From: Siphonodentalium dalli
Taxonomy: Eukaryota > Mollusca > Scaphopoda > Gadilida > Siphonodentaliidae
Assembly: GCA_032622095.1 (NCBI GenBank)
Contig: CP136061.1
Coordinates: 57,615,301 to 57,679,300, forward strand
DNA: 64,000 bases
Reading direction: 5' to 3'
In this document: one piece after another, positions 21,880 to 33,800 of the stretch
Layout: each line of letters starts with the position of its first letter
Numbering within the stretch: position 1 is the first letter of the stretch
Position numbers and translations under genes: made by a program
Notes under the pieces: generated by a model
Seen by the model: the letters and a program-made list of their open reading frames with translations, nothing else
Database searches by the model: none
Told to the model about the DNA's origin: nothing

Positions 21880-22250
21880 TTTGAGACTTCCGTATATATA
21901 TGTGTGTGTATGTATGTATATCCTTTATAGACTAGAAAACGGCTCGACCGATTGAGCCCAAACTTGCTATCTAAGGGTAAAAAGCCACGAGAAGGGGACA
22001 CACTATAAAGTGTATGCCGAGGCCGAGGCCGGCTCCAAATAAAAGGTGTAAACGGGGGTTTTGTGGCGTTTGCTCTGTTGTTTCTCAGTGGATATTAATG
22101 AAATTTGGTGTATATGTCCGGACTGGGACATGGAATAGAATGACGTTTGAATTGTTTTTAAATTCACAAATTTGTTGATTTTATTCAACTTTTTCGTTTT
22201 GAAACACACTATAAAGTGTAAACGGCTGGCTCCAATTAAAAGGTGTAAGC
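21880..22250. repeat. decayed composite repeat
   Basis: TGTGTATGTATGTATATCC is followed by CTAGAAAACGGCTCGACCGA and TTGAGCCCAAACTTGC. A duplicated motif ACACACTATAAAGTGTA occurs twice (near 22000 and 22205), with GGCTCCAAATAAAAGGTGTA nearby. No coding content. Confidence 0.45.
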
Positions 22251-22559
22251 GGCTTATGTGCTTAGCAATATAGGTAATCGGATTAACTCTAGACTATTTG
22301 TCTTGACCACTCTAGGCTATTAGTCTTGAAGTTTTGTATCACTTGAGGTTTTTGGGGAAATAATAATTTAGAAAGTGAAATACATGATAAAATAAAATTA
22401 AAAATTGGCAAAATAATAATTTTAACATTTTTATTTTATTTTAAACGATAACTTTATTTAATCATAATACATATATAATAAACACATAAAATATAATAAC
22501 AAACATGAGACATGCATGAAATTCAACGATACAGGTTATATGCGAAATTAATATTCAAA

Positions 22560-24005
22560 TAGTGGTCTCGGATCAAGCCCCAAGTTCCGACCACGTCACC
22601 ATCGCCTTCCGTATATAAGATACGGGCCAATAACGTTGGCAAAGCAATGGCGACAATATGGAGACGATACCGAGACAACTATCTGAATATTAATGTCACA
22701 AGTATGACACAATAGCCTCCATAAAATCATCGCACCGCTTCTGAGAACGTCCGAGCACTCCTTCGCCCTTCGCCGTGCCACCGTCGTTGGATACACGGGA
22801 ATTACCGAATGAAAATACTTGCCTAAATTTTAGAGTTACTTCGCCTTCATCATACAGAAAGATTACACCCGAAATTTGTCTGTTTGAGCACGAGGCAGAT
22901 TGTCGGGTTATATGATGGCAGAATTCGCGTTTCTGATGAAAAAGTTACCAAGTTTTCTCCACTCGATTCTCTTAAAATGCACCCTAATCGGTCAAATTCT
23001 TTCGATATTTCTACCTAAATACATCTTAGCTATTATTCGGATCAGCTCTCTCCGTCGAAAAAGTGATAGTTGGACCAAAACGACACTTGAGAAAAGTTTG
23101 TTTACAATATCAACGCACAGTCCACGCTGGAAATTTAGCTTAGAATTGTTTTTATTTCTTCCATCTAAAACATAATTACGTGTTGGACTCTGTCATTTTA
23201 AGAATATATAAGTATTACACACAGACACACGAAGTCTCAGCATGAAAAAGTTACCAAGTTTTCTCCACTCGATTCTCTTAAAATGCACCCTAATCGGTCA
23301 AATTCTTTCGATATTTCTATCTAAATACATCTTAGCTATTATTCGGATCAGCTCTCTCCGTCGAAAAAGTGATAGTTGGACCAAAACGACACTTGAGAAA
23401 AGTTTGTTTACAATATCAACGCACAGTCCACGCTGGAAATTTAGCTTAGAATTGTTTTTATTTCTTCCATCTAAAACATAATTACGTGTTGGACTCTGTC
23501 ATTTTAAGAATATATAAGTATTACACCCAGACACACGAAGTCTCAGCCTAAAATTTTGAAAAATAAGAGTTTTATCGACATTACATCGATTTGAATGGAA
23601 AATCCTATGTTAATAAAGTTTAGGGCTCTGCGAATGTTTTCTGAGCTGCTACATATTGGGCACCAGGGTCCATATTTTACCAGTATATTTTGCTTTTGGA
23701 AACTGGGGATATCTAATTTCGTACTTAGGGCTTCCAAGGGACAGGGGAGATTTTCGGCGGGTCAGTTTGTCCACCTGAGGTGACCTTGACCTTCAAACGG
23801 GTACCCACAAATGACCTTGGGCGATATCCCCGTCGTCAACGGTGACATCGACGTGAAATTTGTTATGTATGGTCAACTCGGGACGGGGAATATTTCTGTC
23901 GGTTTGCCTGTATGGGGTTACCTTGAAAAACAAAAATTAATGGATCGACCAAAGCCATGGGACCAATCCCGCCAGTGGCGGGCTAATCTGCTAGTTTTAT
24001 ATAAA
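22560..24005. repeat. composite repeat sharing modules with 33690-34310
   Basis: Modules near 22735-22770 (GCTTCTGAGAACGTCCGAGC) and 23720-23810 (ACTTAGGGCTTCCAAGG, ACGGGTACCCACAAATGACC) reappear in reverse orientation at 34150-34180 and 33895-33975. The right end reads CCGCCAGTGGCGGGCTAATC then TGCTAGTTTT. A 306-bp tandem duplication sits inside. No transposase recognised. Confidence 0.5.
22936..23547 (+). repeat. 306-bp near-identical tandem duplication
   Basis: 22936-23241 and 23242-23547 match almost base for base; I count two substitutions (CTACCTAAAT/CTATCTAAAT and ACACACAGAC/ACACCCAGAC). Each copy carries a 79-codon frame starting MKKLPSFLHS that I cannot assign to a family. The near identity means a recent event. 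Confidence 0.85.
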
Positions 24006-24570
24006 TGAACCCACTAGTTAACACCCTCACTTTATCGTAAGTAGTTCTACAACTACATTTGAATATTCTGATTGTTTTTATCTTGATCACTTGTGATACT
24101 AAGCACTGTAAGCAGATGTGTGTTTATCAGACTTCACGGGGTGACGTTTGATGATAGTTCATATAACACGATTGAATGACGATTCCCTCCATATAGTTCC
24201 CTCAAACAGTGAACAGATGAGACGCTGGGTGAGCTTTTTACGTATAACGAATCTTCATATTGTGTTCGTCAAAAAAAACAACAACAAAGAAGATGAATAA
24301 AATGGAATTAATAGTCGTTCATTCTGGTTATTTTTTTGGTTATTTTAAATTTTTTATAATTAGTGTTCGCAATCTGATATTGAATAATTGACCAATGAAA
24401 ATCTTCCACAACTTCGCTGTCTGGCAAGTGCCTCCTGCAGCAATATTTTGCCGGTCGACTTCCGGTTATCGACGTGACAAGATTCGAACTATGCCCTCTT
24501 AGTCTTACATCAGTCTAAAATTACAGACACATCAAAATTGATCGAATGATTGGGTGACAAAGCTTGAGTC
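24005..24570. other. NUS1 upstream region
   Basis: AT-rich sequence upstream of the first NUS1 exon. No promoter element could be defined. An in-frame TGA lies two codons before the ATG (24565-24567), so the reading frame does not extend further 5' without splicing. Confidence 0.4.
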
Positions 24571-24847
24571 ATGCTGTTGTTCTTGTTGTTGCAGATTGTG
24601 CATTATGTGCTAGCTTTGCGAGCGTTTGTAAAGTTATGGATGCACAAGCTTTTCAGAACAAGCGTGTTTACACCCTCAAATATTAGTACAGTGTCGATCG
24701 AAACAGATTCAAAGGAACTCAACAAACTTCCATTACACGCTGGAATTTTGATTATCGAAAATCAAATTTCATACAGTGATATTGCTAATTCAATAATATG
24801 GGCTGTTGCAATGGGAATTCGTTTTATCAGCGTGTATGATTGCAATG
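24571..24847 (+). CDS. NUS1: NUS1 exon 1
   Basis: Starts at the ATG and ends at ...GATTGCAATG/GTGAGT in phase 1. It encodes the membrane helix and the first conserved block ([39 protein letters not shown]). TTGTTGTTGCAG at 24583-24594 also resembles an acceptor, but the ATG frame aligns well with the family N-terminus. Confidence 0.88.
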
Positions 24848-27800
24848 GTGAGTTCTGTCTGTATCTGTAGTTGTTACGTCCTAGTAACCAAGGCTGGCTT
24901 TTACAGGACGGGATCGAGTAGATCCATAATTTTTCCATGAAGTTTTTGCCGAACCCGTGACTTCTTCGCCACGGTAGGGATCTTTAACGTGCGCACATTG
25001 TTGCACACGGGACAGCCATTAGCGTCGGCTCCCGATCCGACGGTGTGCCAAGCGTAGTGCCATCCCTGGTCAAGACATTACGAGAGGAGCAGAGGTACGA
25101 AGTTAGCCAGTACGCATTTTTTTCAAATTTTGTCTGAGACATTTTGGCTTCTGGAATCTTTCTCAGATCACTGATCGTGGCATCGATGATTGATTTGTGA
25201 TGCCCATGGTACTGGGAATGCAGATGGCGACACAAAGTTTGACCGATATTTTGTCGGATTTGAACCCTCGACCGTGTCGAAGGTGTAGCTCAGAGGTCGG
25301 CCCACAAACCAACTGAGCTATCCGCTCCTCCTACACTTAATGAGAGTAGTGAGACTGATAGTGAGACCAAACATCGTGGTAAACAACAGGTAAATTCTGG
25401 GTCTGGATGTTTACATCCAAGTAATCAATTATGGTATAATAGGTTACTTGGATAATTCAGTGGGGAATTTGACATGGGAACGTGATGACTCATGCTGAAG
25501 ACAATTTCCTGGTGAGTGTCGGGTGTGAAACATAATTACTTTCATCCGTTTAGAGTGGGAATTTGGTAGCCGACGAGGGTCAGATACCAAGTTTGTCAGT
25601 CTGAAAAGTCTCATTCAAGATCACGGAATAAATATCCGAATGCAAAATGCCGACTTCCCATCCCCCCCCAGGCAGAGTGGCAGACTCCATTGGAATCAAT
25701 GATGATCTGCAGTTGTTTTTAAACTGGCATAGGAAAATCTTCTTTCAACATCTCTTGGGTGATGTCCACCAGTGAAGTGATGAATGGAGTTCAATACCAG
25801 GCATTTTAGTAGGATTGTCGGACGATTGGGACCTTGGACGATTGGGACCTTGGACAATTGGGACCTCGGACGATTGGGACCTTGGACGATTGGGACCTTG
25901 GACAATTGGGACCTCGGACGATTGGGACCTTGGAAGATTGGGACCTCGGACAATTGGGACCTTGAGTCAGGACGATTGGGACATTGAGTAATTGCTTTTT
26001 CATAGTACAAGTATATTAGTTTAAAATCAAATTTTATTTGTGTAATGGAATTAACAAATATAATAATTATATAATGAAAAACAATAATCACGATGATATT
26101 TGATTAACGAGCATGCATTTAACTGTAACATCTTATTGGTCGTTGCCTTACTCGTTCTGTCGAACTGCATAGAGTTTGGAAATTTCATACTCTCTCCCGA
26201 TCGGACAAAAGCGTGGATTGATAACAGTTGTGTTACTTGTGTAAACGGCTTGTCGACGACGCTGAACGTTCCGTCAAGATACCATGTCTTGGCTCTGGCC
26301 AGAAGGGATAGTTGTTTCGTCGTCGCGAATATCAAATGTCTGGCGGCCCCTACTCTTATGTCATCTCTGTAAAAATCATCGCTGGCATGTTTGGAGAGAT
26401 AATCCTGTTCTATCTGTAAACAAAGAAAAACATTATATAATCTCACTTGTCAAAGAATGACAAAAATTAGGATGATGTCGTCAATGGAGCGAGTGGAGCC
26501 GCTGCTGGTGTTGTCAGTGGTGGAGATGGAAGACACCGGAATGTTGTGATACTCCGGTGTCAGAGGTGGTAAAGTCAGCGGCAGGGACTTCCGGGGTGTC
26601 ATCGGCGTAAATTCCAGGCCAGGCAGTGATCCAGGTTGATTGAGCTCAGCACGAGCCTGACTTCAGCGGGGATTATAGATGAATCCATTGTCCAGCTGAA
26701 GTCAGTAATCCGATCGCCAGGTGGTCGAAGTCCGGGATCGCTCAAGCCAGGATGTCTTACCCCACCGGCCATCGGATCTCGATGATGAATGGATATGCCA
26801 TCATTTCAGATTTGGAAAACTTATTTTGTTTTTACAGAGCTTCGGTAACACAAACACATGCCTGATACCTCCTCATTCCAACTCATTGATCCTTCATGTT
26901 AAGTAGGTGACGATTAATCAGCGGTGAACCCATTTGACACAGCCGGCACCTTTTAAGTAGGCTGCCGTTAAGTAAACATTGATAAACTGTACTCACTGTG
27001 AGTCTGTTCAATACTTACTAACACTAACCCATTGTAATAATTATTTAATAGGAAATGGTCTGCATTATGAATATAAAGTATATGCACAATAAATATAATA
27101 ACTTGAATAAGGTCCCAATCGTCCTGACTCCTGACTCAAGGTCCCAAACGTCCGAGGTCCCAATCGTCCCGAGGTCCCAATCGCCCAAGGTCCCAATCGT
27201 CCAACTTAAGGTCCCAATCGTCCAAGGTCCCAATTCTCTGGATACCTTTAGTAGGAAGTTCTTTCTGGTTTTGCATACCTCTTCACAAGCTGACAGTGAA
27301 ATGCACCATTAGATTTCTGAATGCTAAACTTCTTTTGGTGGTATTGTATTGGCTCATCAGCTGATCATTGATCAGATCTACAAATACACATACGTATTAT
27401 GGTATTGGTGATTGGCCATCACTACTGGTGGATTTGGTCTTTAAACAACTCAAACGACAACTACTCCAATGCTTAAGCAGCAGGTCAAGTGGGATATTTT
27501 AAATAGGCATTTCCATGAAAATCTCCAAAGCACAACTTACAGTAGCAGATATTTTTGGGTATGACTTAATGGGGTATTTATATAACATGAATAAGCCCTC
27601 GACCAATGGAAGTTATCTAATGAGGTCCGGTGACCGACCTTTATTAACTGTAATGATCTTTAAGTCGTCACATTTAGTATCGCCAACACAATGAAAAAAT
27701 GTAGTGACATACATGTACCATTTTACTGCCCAGGCAACAAATAACAGATGTTTAAAGTAACTAAAGGTCGGTAACCGTACACCATTGGATAACTTACATT

Positions 27801-30800
27801 GGTCTAAACTGCTGCTTGTAATATTATAAATCCGGCTTCGAATGTATGGAATAAATAAATCCGATATGTAGGAATAATGCATAAGAGAAGAGTAGTATGC
27901 TCTTTAATTATTCCAAGATTAACACAAAAGTCAATTAAAATATCATGATACGGCACAAATAGATTAAAAATATAGCCCAGATGAACCAGGTTTGCAAGAC
28001 TGGCCACATATTTAATTGGTAAGAGAAACTCATCACTGATTGGTATTCAGCGGACCAGGTCTGTAAGACTGACCACATATTTAATTGGTAAGAGCAACTT
28101 ATCACTGATTTAAATTCCTCGGGCTGATTTGGTGTTATAAATATGTTATAAGCACGGGGTCTGATTTTAAGCGAAATAAACACCACACTCCCTCTTGGCA
28201 CTTGTAAATCAGACTCCGTGCTTATAAGGTATCTTTAAAACAAAACATATTTATCTGGCGGTCGGCTTAGAACTTGTTCTATTAGAATGTCTGTGTATTT
28301 ATTTTTTAATTTTATATTTGTATTTGAAAAGTAAGTCAAGTGTTTTAATTCGAGAAAAAATAAATTTTATGCATTATAATTTACCTAGTGCACCCACCAG
28401 TTAAATGTTATGACTATTCAATGATATACCTGCTTTGGTTCCCAGACAACTGCTTCATACAAAACTTTTGCCCCAGAAATTTGCATATAAATCCACATAC
28501 AAAGTTGGTCGCACACCATACTTCAGCTCCCCTTTAATACTCCTCATTCATACACAATTCAAGCTCCCACAATGGGTCACGAAATTCAACAAAATAATCA
28601 ACAAAACTGTTGTGTATAGAACCGTATCATGTAGGATGAAGTACTACAATACATGTAAGGTGTTCATATACATGTACATAGTTTACTCTTTCTCTTTGTA
28701 GTGTATCCATTTAGATATTTGTATGCAATGTCCCTAACATAATATGTTTGTACATGTATAGTGTACTATGTATATAAATCACTAAAGTAATGTTTTTCTT
28801 TAATCAATTTTCCAGGTGAAATAAAGCGAAATCATAAAATCTTACAGAGTGTCATCGACAAAAATACTGCGGATATCAATATGAACTGCAGTAAGCAGAG
28901 CATCAACATTAATCAAGGTGCAATTACATCATCCACAGGTGAGAATTCTGAATTAACTCGCAGGTAACTGCATTAATCAAGATATTTTAACCTGCCAACT
29001 AATGAATGGTTCATCTTGGCTGAAATTAATGACACCGATGTGAAGCTGCCAAAATAATATTTAGTGAAGACCTACAACTAAGTCACTTTTTAGAAAATTT
29101 TGCAATAACCCTTTCTATAATGAATGGATTCTCCCATTCAGTTATAAATGTATATATTGGAACAATCTATTCTTCATTTAGAGGGGTGTTCAGGTAATAA
29201 AAGCAGACATTCAGACAGAAAAATGAATAATACAAGATCTGAATGATTTCATATTCATTGGTGCTAAATGTTCAGATAATATGTTCAACAAACGACTTAT
29301 GGTTGTTTGTTGAACTTATTATCTGAACATTTCCAAAAGGAACTGCCGTACTCGTCAGTGAGTATTTAGTATATAAATCGATAAAGTAGCTGAACACAAT
29401 TACATTTGGACCTGGTACAACATTGAACAATATAAGTCAACCTAAAGCATCTTTTGTCACATTATGATGTCCTGTGATACGTTGTTAGACCAGCATAGCA
29501 ATATATGGGGATATCTACTCCTATGTATCAGAACTATGGACACATAAAACTCACCAGTACTCACTGTGTAGGGATTGTTATATCGGAAGTCATTCTATTG
29601 CGGGTTTGTGATGGTTCAGGAATGATTTTTTAGGGTTCCTTATGATTAAATTAAAACTTTCGAGAGTGTTTGACAGGTAAAACTCATTGTTTTGAGCCAT
29701 CTAGGTGATGATTCAATTCATTTTTCCATTCCCCTCACATACATGTATATTGTTCGAGTCATCACAACAACAAACACTGGGAAGTTTGATGTCTTTGTGG
29801 GTTCTCTCTTGATCGAGTCAGTTCTCTCCCCATGTAATCTTCTCTACTAGTATACAGGAAATACTATGACTAATATTTGGAAGGATACAGGCCTCAGCCT
29901 AGGGGTCCAGAACAGGGAGACTTGAAGTCTCCCTCCAGGAAATTTAGGGAGACTTCAGGAAATTTAGGGAGACTTCAGGGTGGGGATCCGGCAGAGACTA
30001 CCAAAAATTGACAATTTTCAAATATCGCTTTATTTTATAACATTTGACAATAAAAAATTTAAAAAGATAAAATAACAAATAAAACTAAAAAAATTTGACT
30101 TTATCTGAAATTAATTAATTGTTATTATACATTTAAAATTTTTGGAAATGTTTTGTGCAGCTATCATTTAAGCAAGACAATTATCAAGTTACAGTAATAG
30201 TTACTTTTTTAACTAAATGAAAGTAGTATTATTTCCTAGACTGCAGCTTGGAAGATACGTTTGTACAGTCTGACTCTGATTCTGAATCATGATGCATGTA
30301 ACTTTTTAAGTTTATTTTGGTCACGGCTGTAATGTGGGTGTCCGCTAAAATAAACAATAAGGACTAACTAACAAAGGAGTTGCAAAAGCTTTTATTAATT
30401 AATGGCCTCCCTTAATTAATGCCAACATCACTGGTATAATCCGATTAAAGCAATAAACTTGACATTATTTTATTTACGGAAGTCGGTCTCTTCAAAAAGT
30501 CCGACGCGGTCTCTTCAAAAAGTCCGACGCGTTACCGAAACGAACTTCCGAAGCGCCTGGTACATATACTCTGATAATGTCGTAATTGTTTTATATCTGA
30601 AAAGCGGGACGGCGGTCTTTTAAGTTAATTAAAACATTTATTTGTGACACTCACGATGGTCAGTAACAACACAGATGGGAACATCTCATCGTGTTTTGAG
30701 CGTGTCAAAACATTCGTGATTAACATTCATTACCGCAAAGGGAACAAAATAACAACACAAAACAATAGGTCATATTTAATTTTTTTATTTTAAACACTTG

Positions 30801-33800
30801 GGTCTTTGGCTCTGCATCGTCTGTTTCTTTTTGGGATGGCCGCCACAATTCATCTATATACGGACATGTCCAAACATGTCCGGAAAAAAACTCGAAAAAT
30901 AATTAAGAAAAAAAAAAAAAAAAAAATCCCCCTAAAATTGAAGGCGACTTCGATTTCGCCTTAGAGCGACGATAGGGCGAAGTCAGCGACAGTAAGGCGA
31001 CAATCTCGCCCGAGTCGCCTTGTGAGCTGAGGCCTGGAAGGATAGTTTGTTCAAACTGGCCAATACGTGAAAATAACCAAGTACACACAACGAAATATGC
31101 ATTAAGTTGATATTTGCACCACTTTCGATTGATTCTGTGAATTACACTGCCTTCCTACATGTAGAGATGGCTTACATTAGGGCAGATTATGTGAAATAAG
31201 CATGAATTTTGACATGAATGGTCAGTGTGAAGACTAAACATTTTTTTTCAGTCATAACAATAATAATGGTGGACAGATTCAAAATGGCCGTCACTTTTTA
31301 GCTCTACTTGTCAAAGTTTGAGCTATTGCCATGGGTTTGGTGTCCATTGTTCTTGCATGCTTCAACAATTTCCTTTAGAACACCCTGCTGGCTACATCCC
31401 TCATCCGATCATCACCAAACTTCATATTGATCATCAGGATGATCTCTAGTTCGGAGCCATTATTTTTTGCTGAAATTTGTTAAAAACATGGCAGCCAGCA
31501 GCCATATTGGATTTCAACAATACACCTGACACATGTATGGACCTTAAAATATTCATACAGTGTCCTATACTGCGACGTCAGAATACAGTGTTTTGACCTG
31601 TTTTGACCTTCCTTTTTAGCTCAACTTTACTTTGTAAAGTTTGAGCTATTGCCATGACTTGGTATCCATCATCTGTGTGTGCGCATGTGCGTGTGTGAGG
31701 CGTCAACAATACAGGTCGAACCTTTGGTCGGATCATTATGAAATTTGTCATAGCTATTGACATTTAGACAGGAATGAGTCATTTTGGGGTCATTCGGAAA
31801 AAATACATGGCCGTCATTGGCCATCTTGGATTTCAAAATTCAATCCATTAGCACAGGCTACAGGTCGTACTGTTCGTCTGATCATCATAAAATTTGTCAT
31901 GTATGTTAATATTGACATGTAGATGGGAACGAGGTCGTTCGGTCAAAAAACATGGCCGCCAGCAGCCATCTTGGATTTTGCTCTTTGCATCACTAAATCC
32001 TTTGGCACTCGCTACAGGTCGTACCTTTGGTTGGATCATCATAAAATTTGTCATGGATGTTAACAATGACATGTAGATGGGAACGAGTCATTTTGAGGTC
32101 ATTTGGTCAAAAAACATGGCCACCAGCAGCCATCTTTGATTTTACTCTTTTGCATGACTAATTCCTTTAGCACGGGCTGCAATGTCATACCTTTGGTCGG
32201 ATCAACATGAGTCATTTTGGGGTCAATCGGAAAAAATACATGGCCGTCAGTGGCCATCTTGGATTTCAAAATTCAATCCATTAGCACAGGCTACAGGTCG
32301 TACTGTTCGTCTGATCATCATGAAATTTGTCATGTATGTTAATATTGACATGTAGATGGGAACGAGGTCGTTCGGTCAAAAAATATGGCCGCCAGCAGCC
32401 ATCTTGGATTTTGCTCTTTGCATCACTAAATCCTTTGGCACTCGCTAAAGGTCGTACCTTTGGTTGAATCATCATAAAATTTGTCATGGATGTTAACAAT
32501 GATATGTAGATGGGAACGAGTCATTTTGAGGTCATTTGGTCAAAAAACATGTCCACCAGCAGCCATCTTTGATTTTACTCTCTTGCATGACTAATTCCTT
32601 TAGCACGGGCTGCAATGTCATACCTTTGGTCGGATCAACATGAAATTTGTCATGGCTGTTGACATTGACATGTAAATGGGAACGAATAAATTTGCGGTCA
32701 TTCGGCCAAAACACATGGCTGCCAGCGGCCATCTTGGATTTCAAAATTCAATCCATTAGCACAGGCTACAGGCTGTACTGTTTGTCTGATCATCATAAAA
32801 TTTGTCGTGGATGTTAATATTGACATGTAGATGGGAATGAGTCATTTTGAGGTCATTCGTCGTAAAAACATGGCAGCCGGCAGCCATCTTGGATTTTATT
32901 CTTTGCATCACTAAATCCTTTGGCACCAGCTACAGGTTGTACCTTTGGTCGGATCATAATGAAATTTGTCATGGATGTTAACAATGACATGTAGATGGGA
33001 ACGAGTTATTTTGCGGTCATTCGGCCAAAAAACATGGCTGCCAGTGGCCATCTTGGATTTAAAAATTCAATCCATTGGCACGGGCTACAGGCTGTACTGT
33101 TTGTCTGATCATCATAAAATTTGTCATGGATATTAATATTGACATGTAGATGGGAATGAGTAATTTCGGGGTCAATCGGCCATAAAACATGGCAGCCGGC
33201 AGCCATCTGGGATTTTACTCTTTGTATGACTAAATCCTATGACACAGGATACAGGTCGTACCTTTGGTCGGATCATCATGAAATTTGTCATGGATGTTAA
33301 TATTGACATGTAGATGGGAACGAGTCATTTGGGGTCATTCGGCCATAAAACATGGCCGCCGGCTGCCATCTTGGATTTTACTCTTTGCATGACTAAATCC
33401 TTTAGGCCAAAAGGAAGAATACCTGAGTTTAGGGTAACATGAAGGAAAAAAACAGAGGCGGGTGGGCGGTACTTCATTTTATTTTATTTTTTCATTTTAT
33501 TTTTCACGGGGGATAGTATTTAAGTATTCGTGCCTTCTAATCGTCTGCCAGTGTCACTCGTATAAAGCTTGGGCAAGTCATTGTCACACTAATCAATGTC
33601 ATGGTAGCTTTAATCAGTTTAATGGTGTTACAGAAGTTCAATGACATGTATACAGCATGATATTAAATGATATTATATATAGAACTAGAAGGTGACCCGA
33701 CTTCGTCCGGGCTTTGACCTTGAATTGACCATTTTCAAGGTCAAGGTCGGTTCGGGGTCACAATTTGACCCGTCGAAAACACTCCCCCGATAAAAGTATC

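Larger units (their letters stand above)
25812..27246. mobile_element. MULE-type remnant with minisatellite-like inverted termini
   Basis: Copies B (reverse, 25812-26095) and C (forward, 27030-27246) of the GGTCCCAATCGTCC repeat array face each other like terminal inverted repeats around a MULE-transposase-like exon (26183-26413). TTTAGTAGGA flanks both sides (25805-25814 and 27247-27256), with the first bases of the ends overlapping it, so a target duplication of 7-10 bp is plausible, as in Mutator-like elements. Lies in NUS1 intron 1. Too short to be autonomous. Confidence 0.65.

Noticed and set aside
22900-23481. 91- and 79-codon frames as a duplicated gene family
   Set aside because: The frames are conserved only because the DNA duplication is nearly identical; no homology or codon evidence supports coding.
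24583-24594. Acceptor-like TTGTTGTTGCAG inside NUS1 exon 1
   Set aside because: The ATG at 24571 already gives a family-like N-terminus with an in-frame stop just upstream; no upstream exon was found.
25255-25328. tRNA gene on the minus strand
   Set aside because: A- and B-boxes are present, but the acceptor arms do not pair and a SINE body follows.
25784-26003. Frames with repeated [11 protein letters not shown] or [11 protein letters not shown]
   Set aside because: They are minisatellite translations, open on both strands because the unit lacks stops.
31578-33206. Minus-strand frames of 60-75 codons with recurring phrases such as [14 protein letters not shown]
   Set aside because: They are translations of the 160-bp tandem units; the same phrases recur at 59212-61056.
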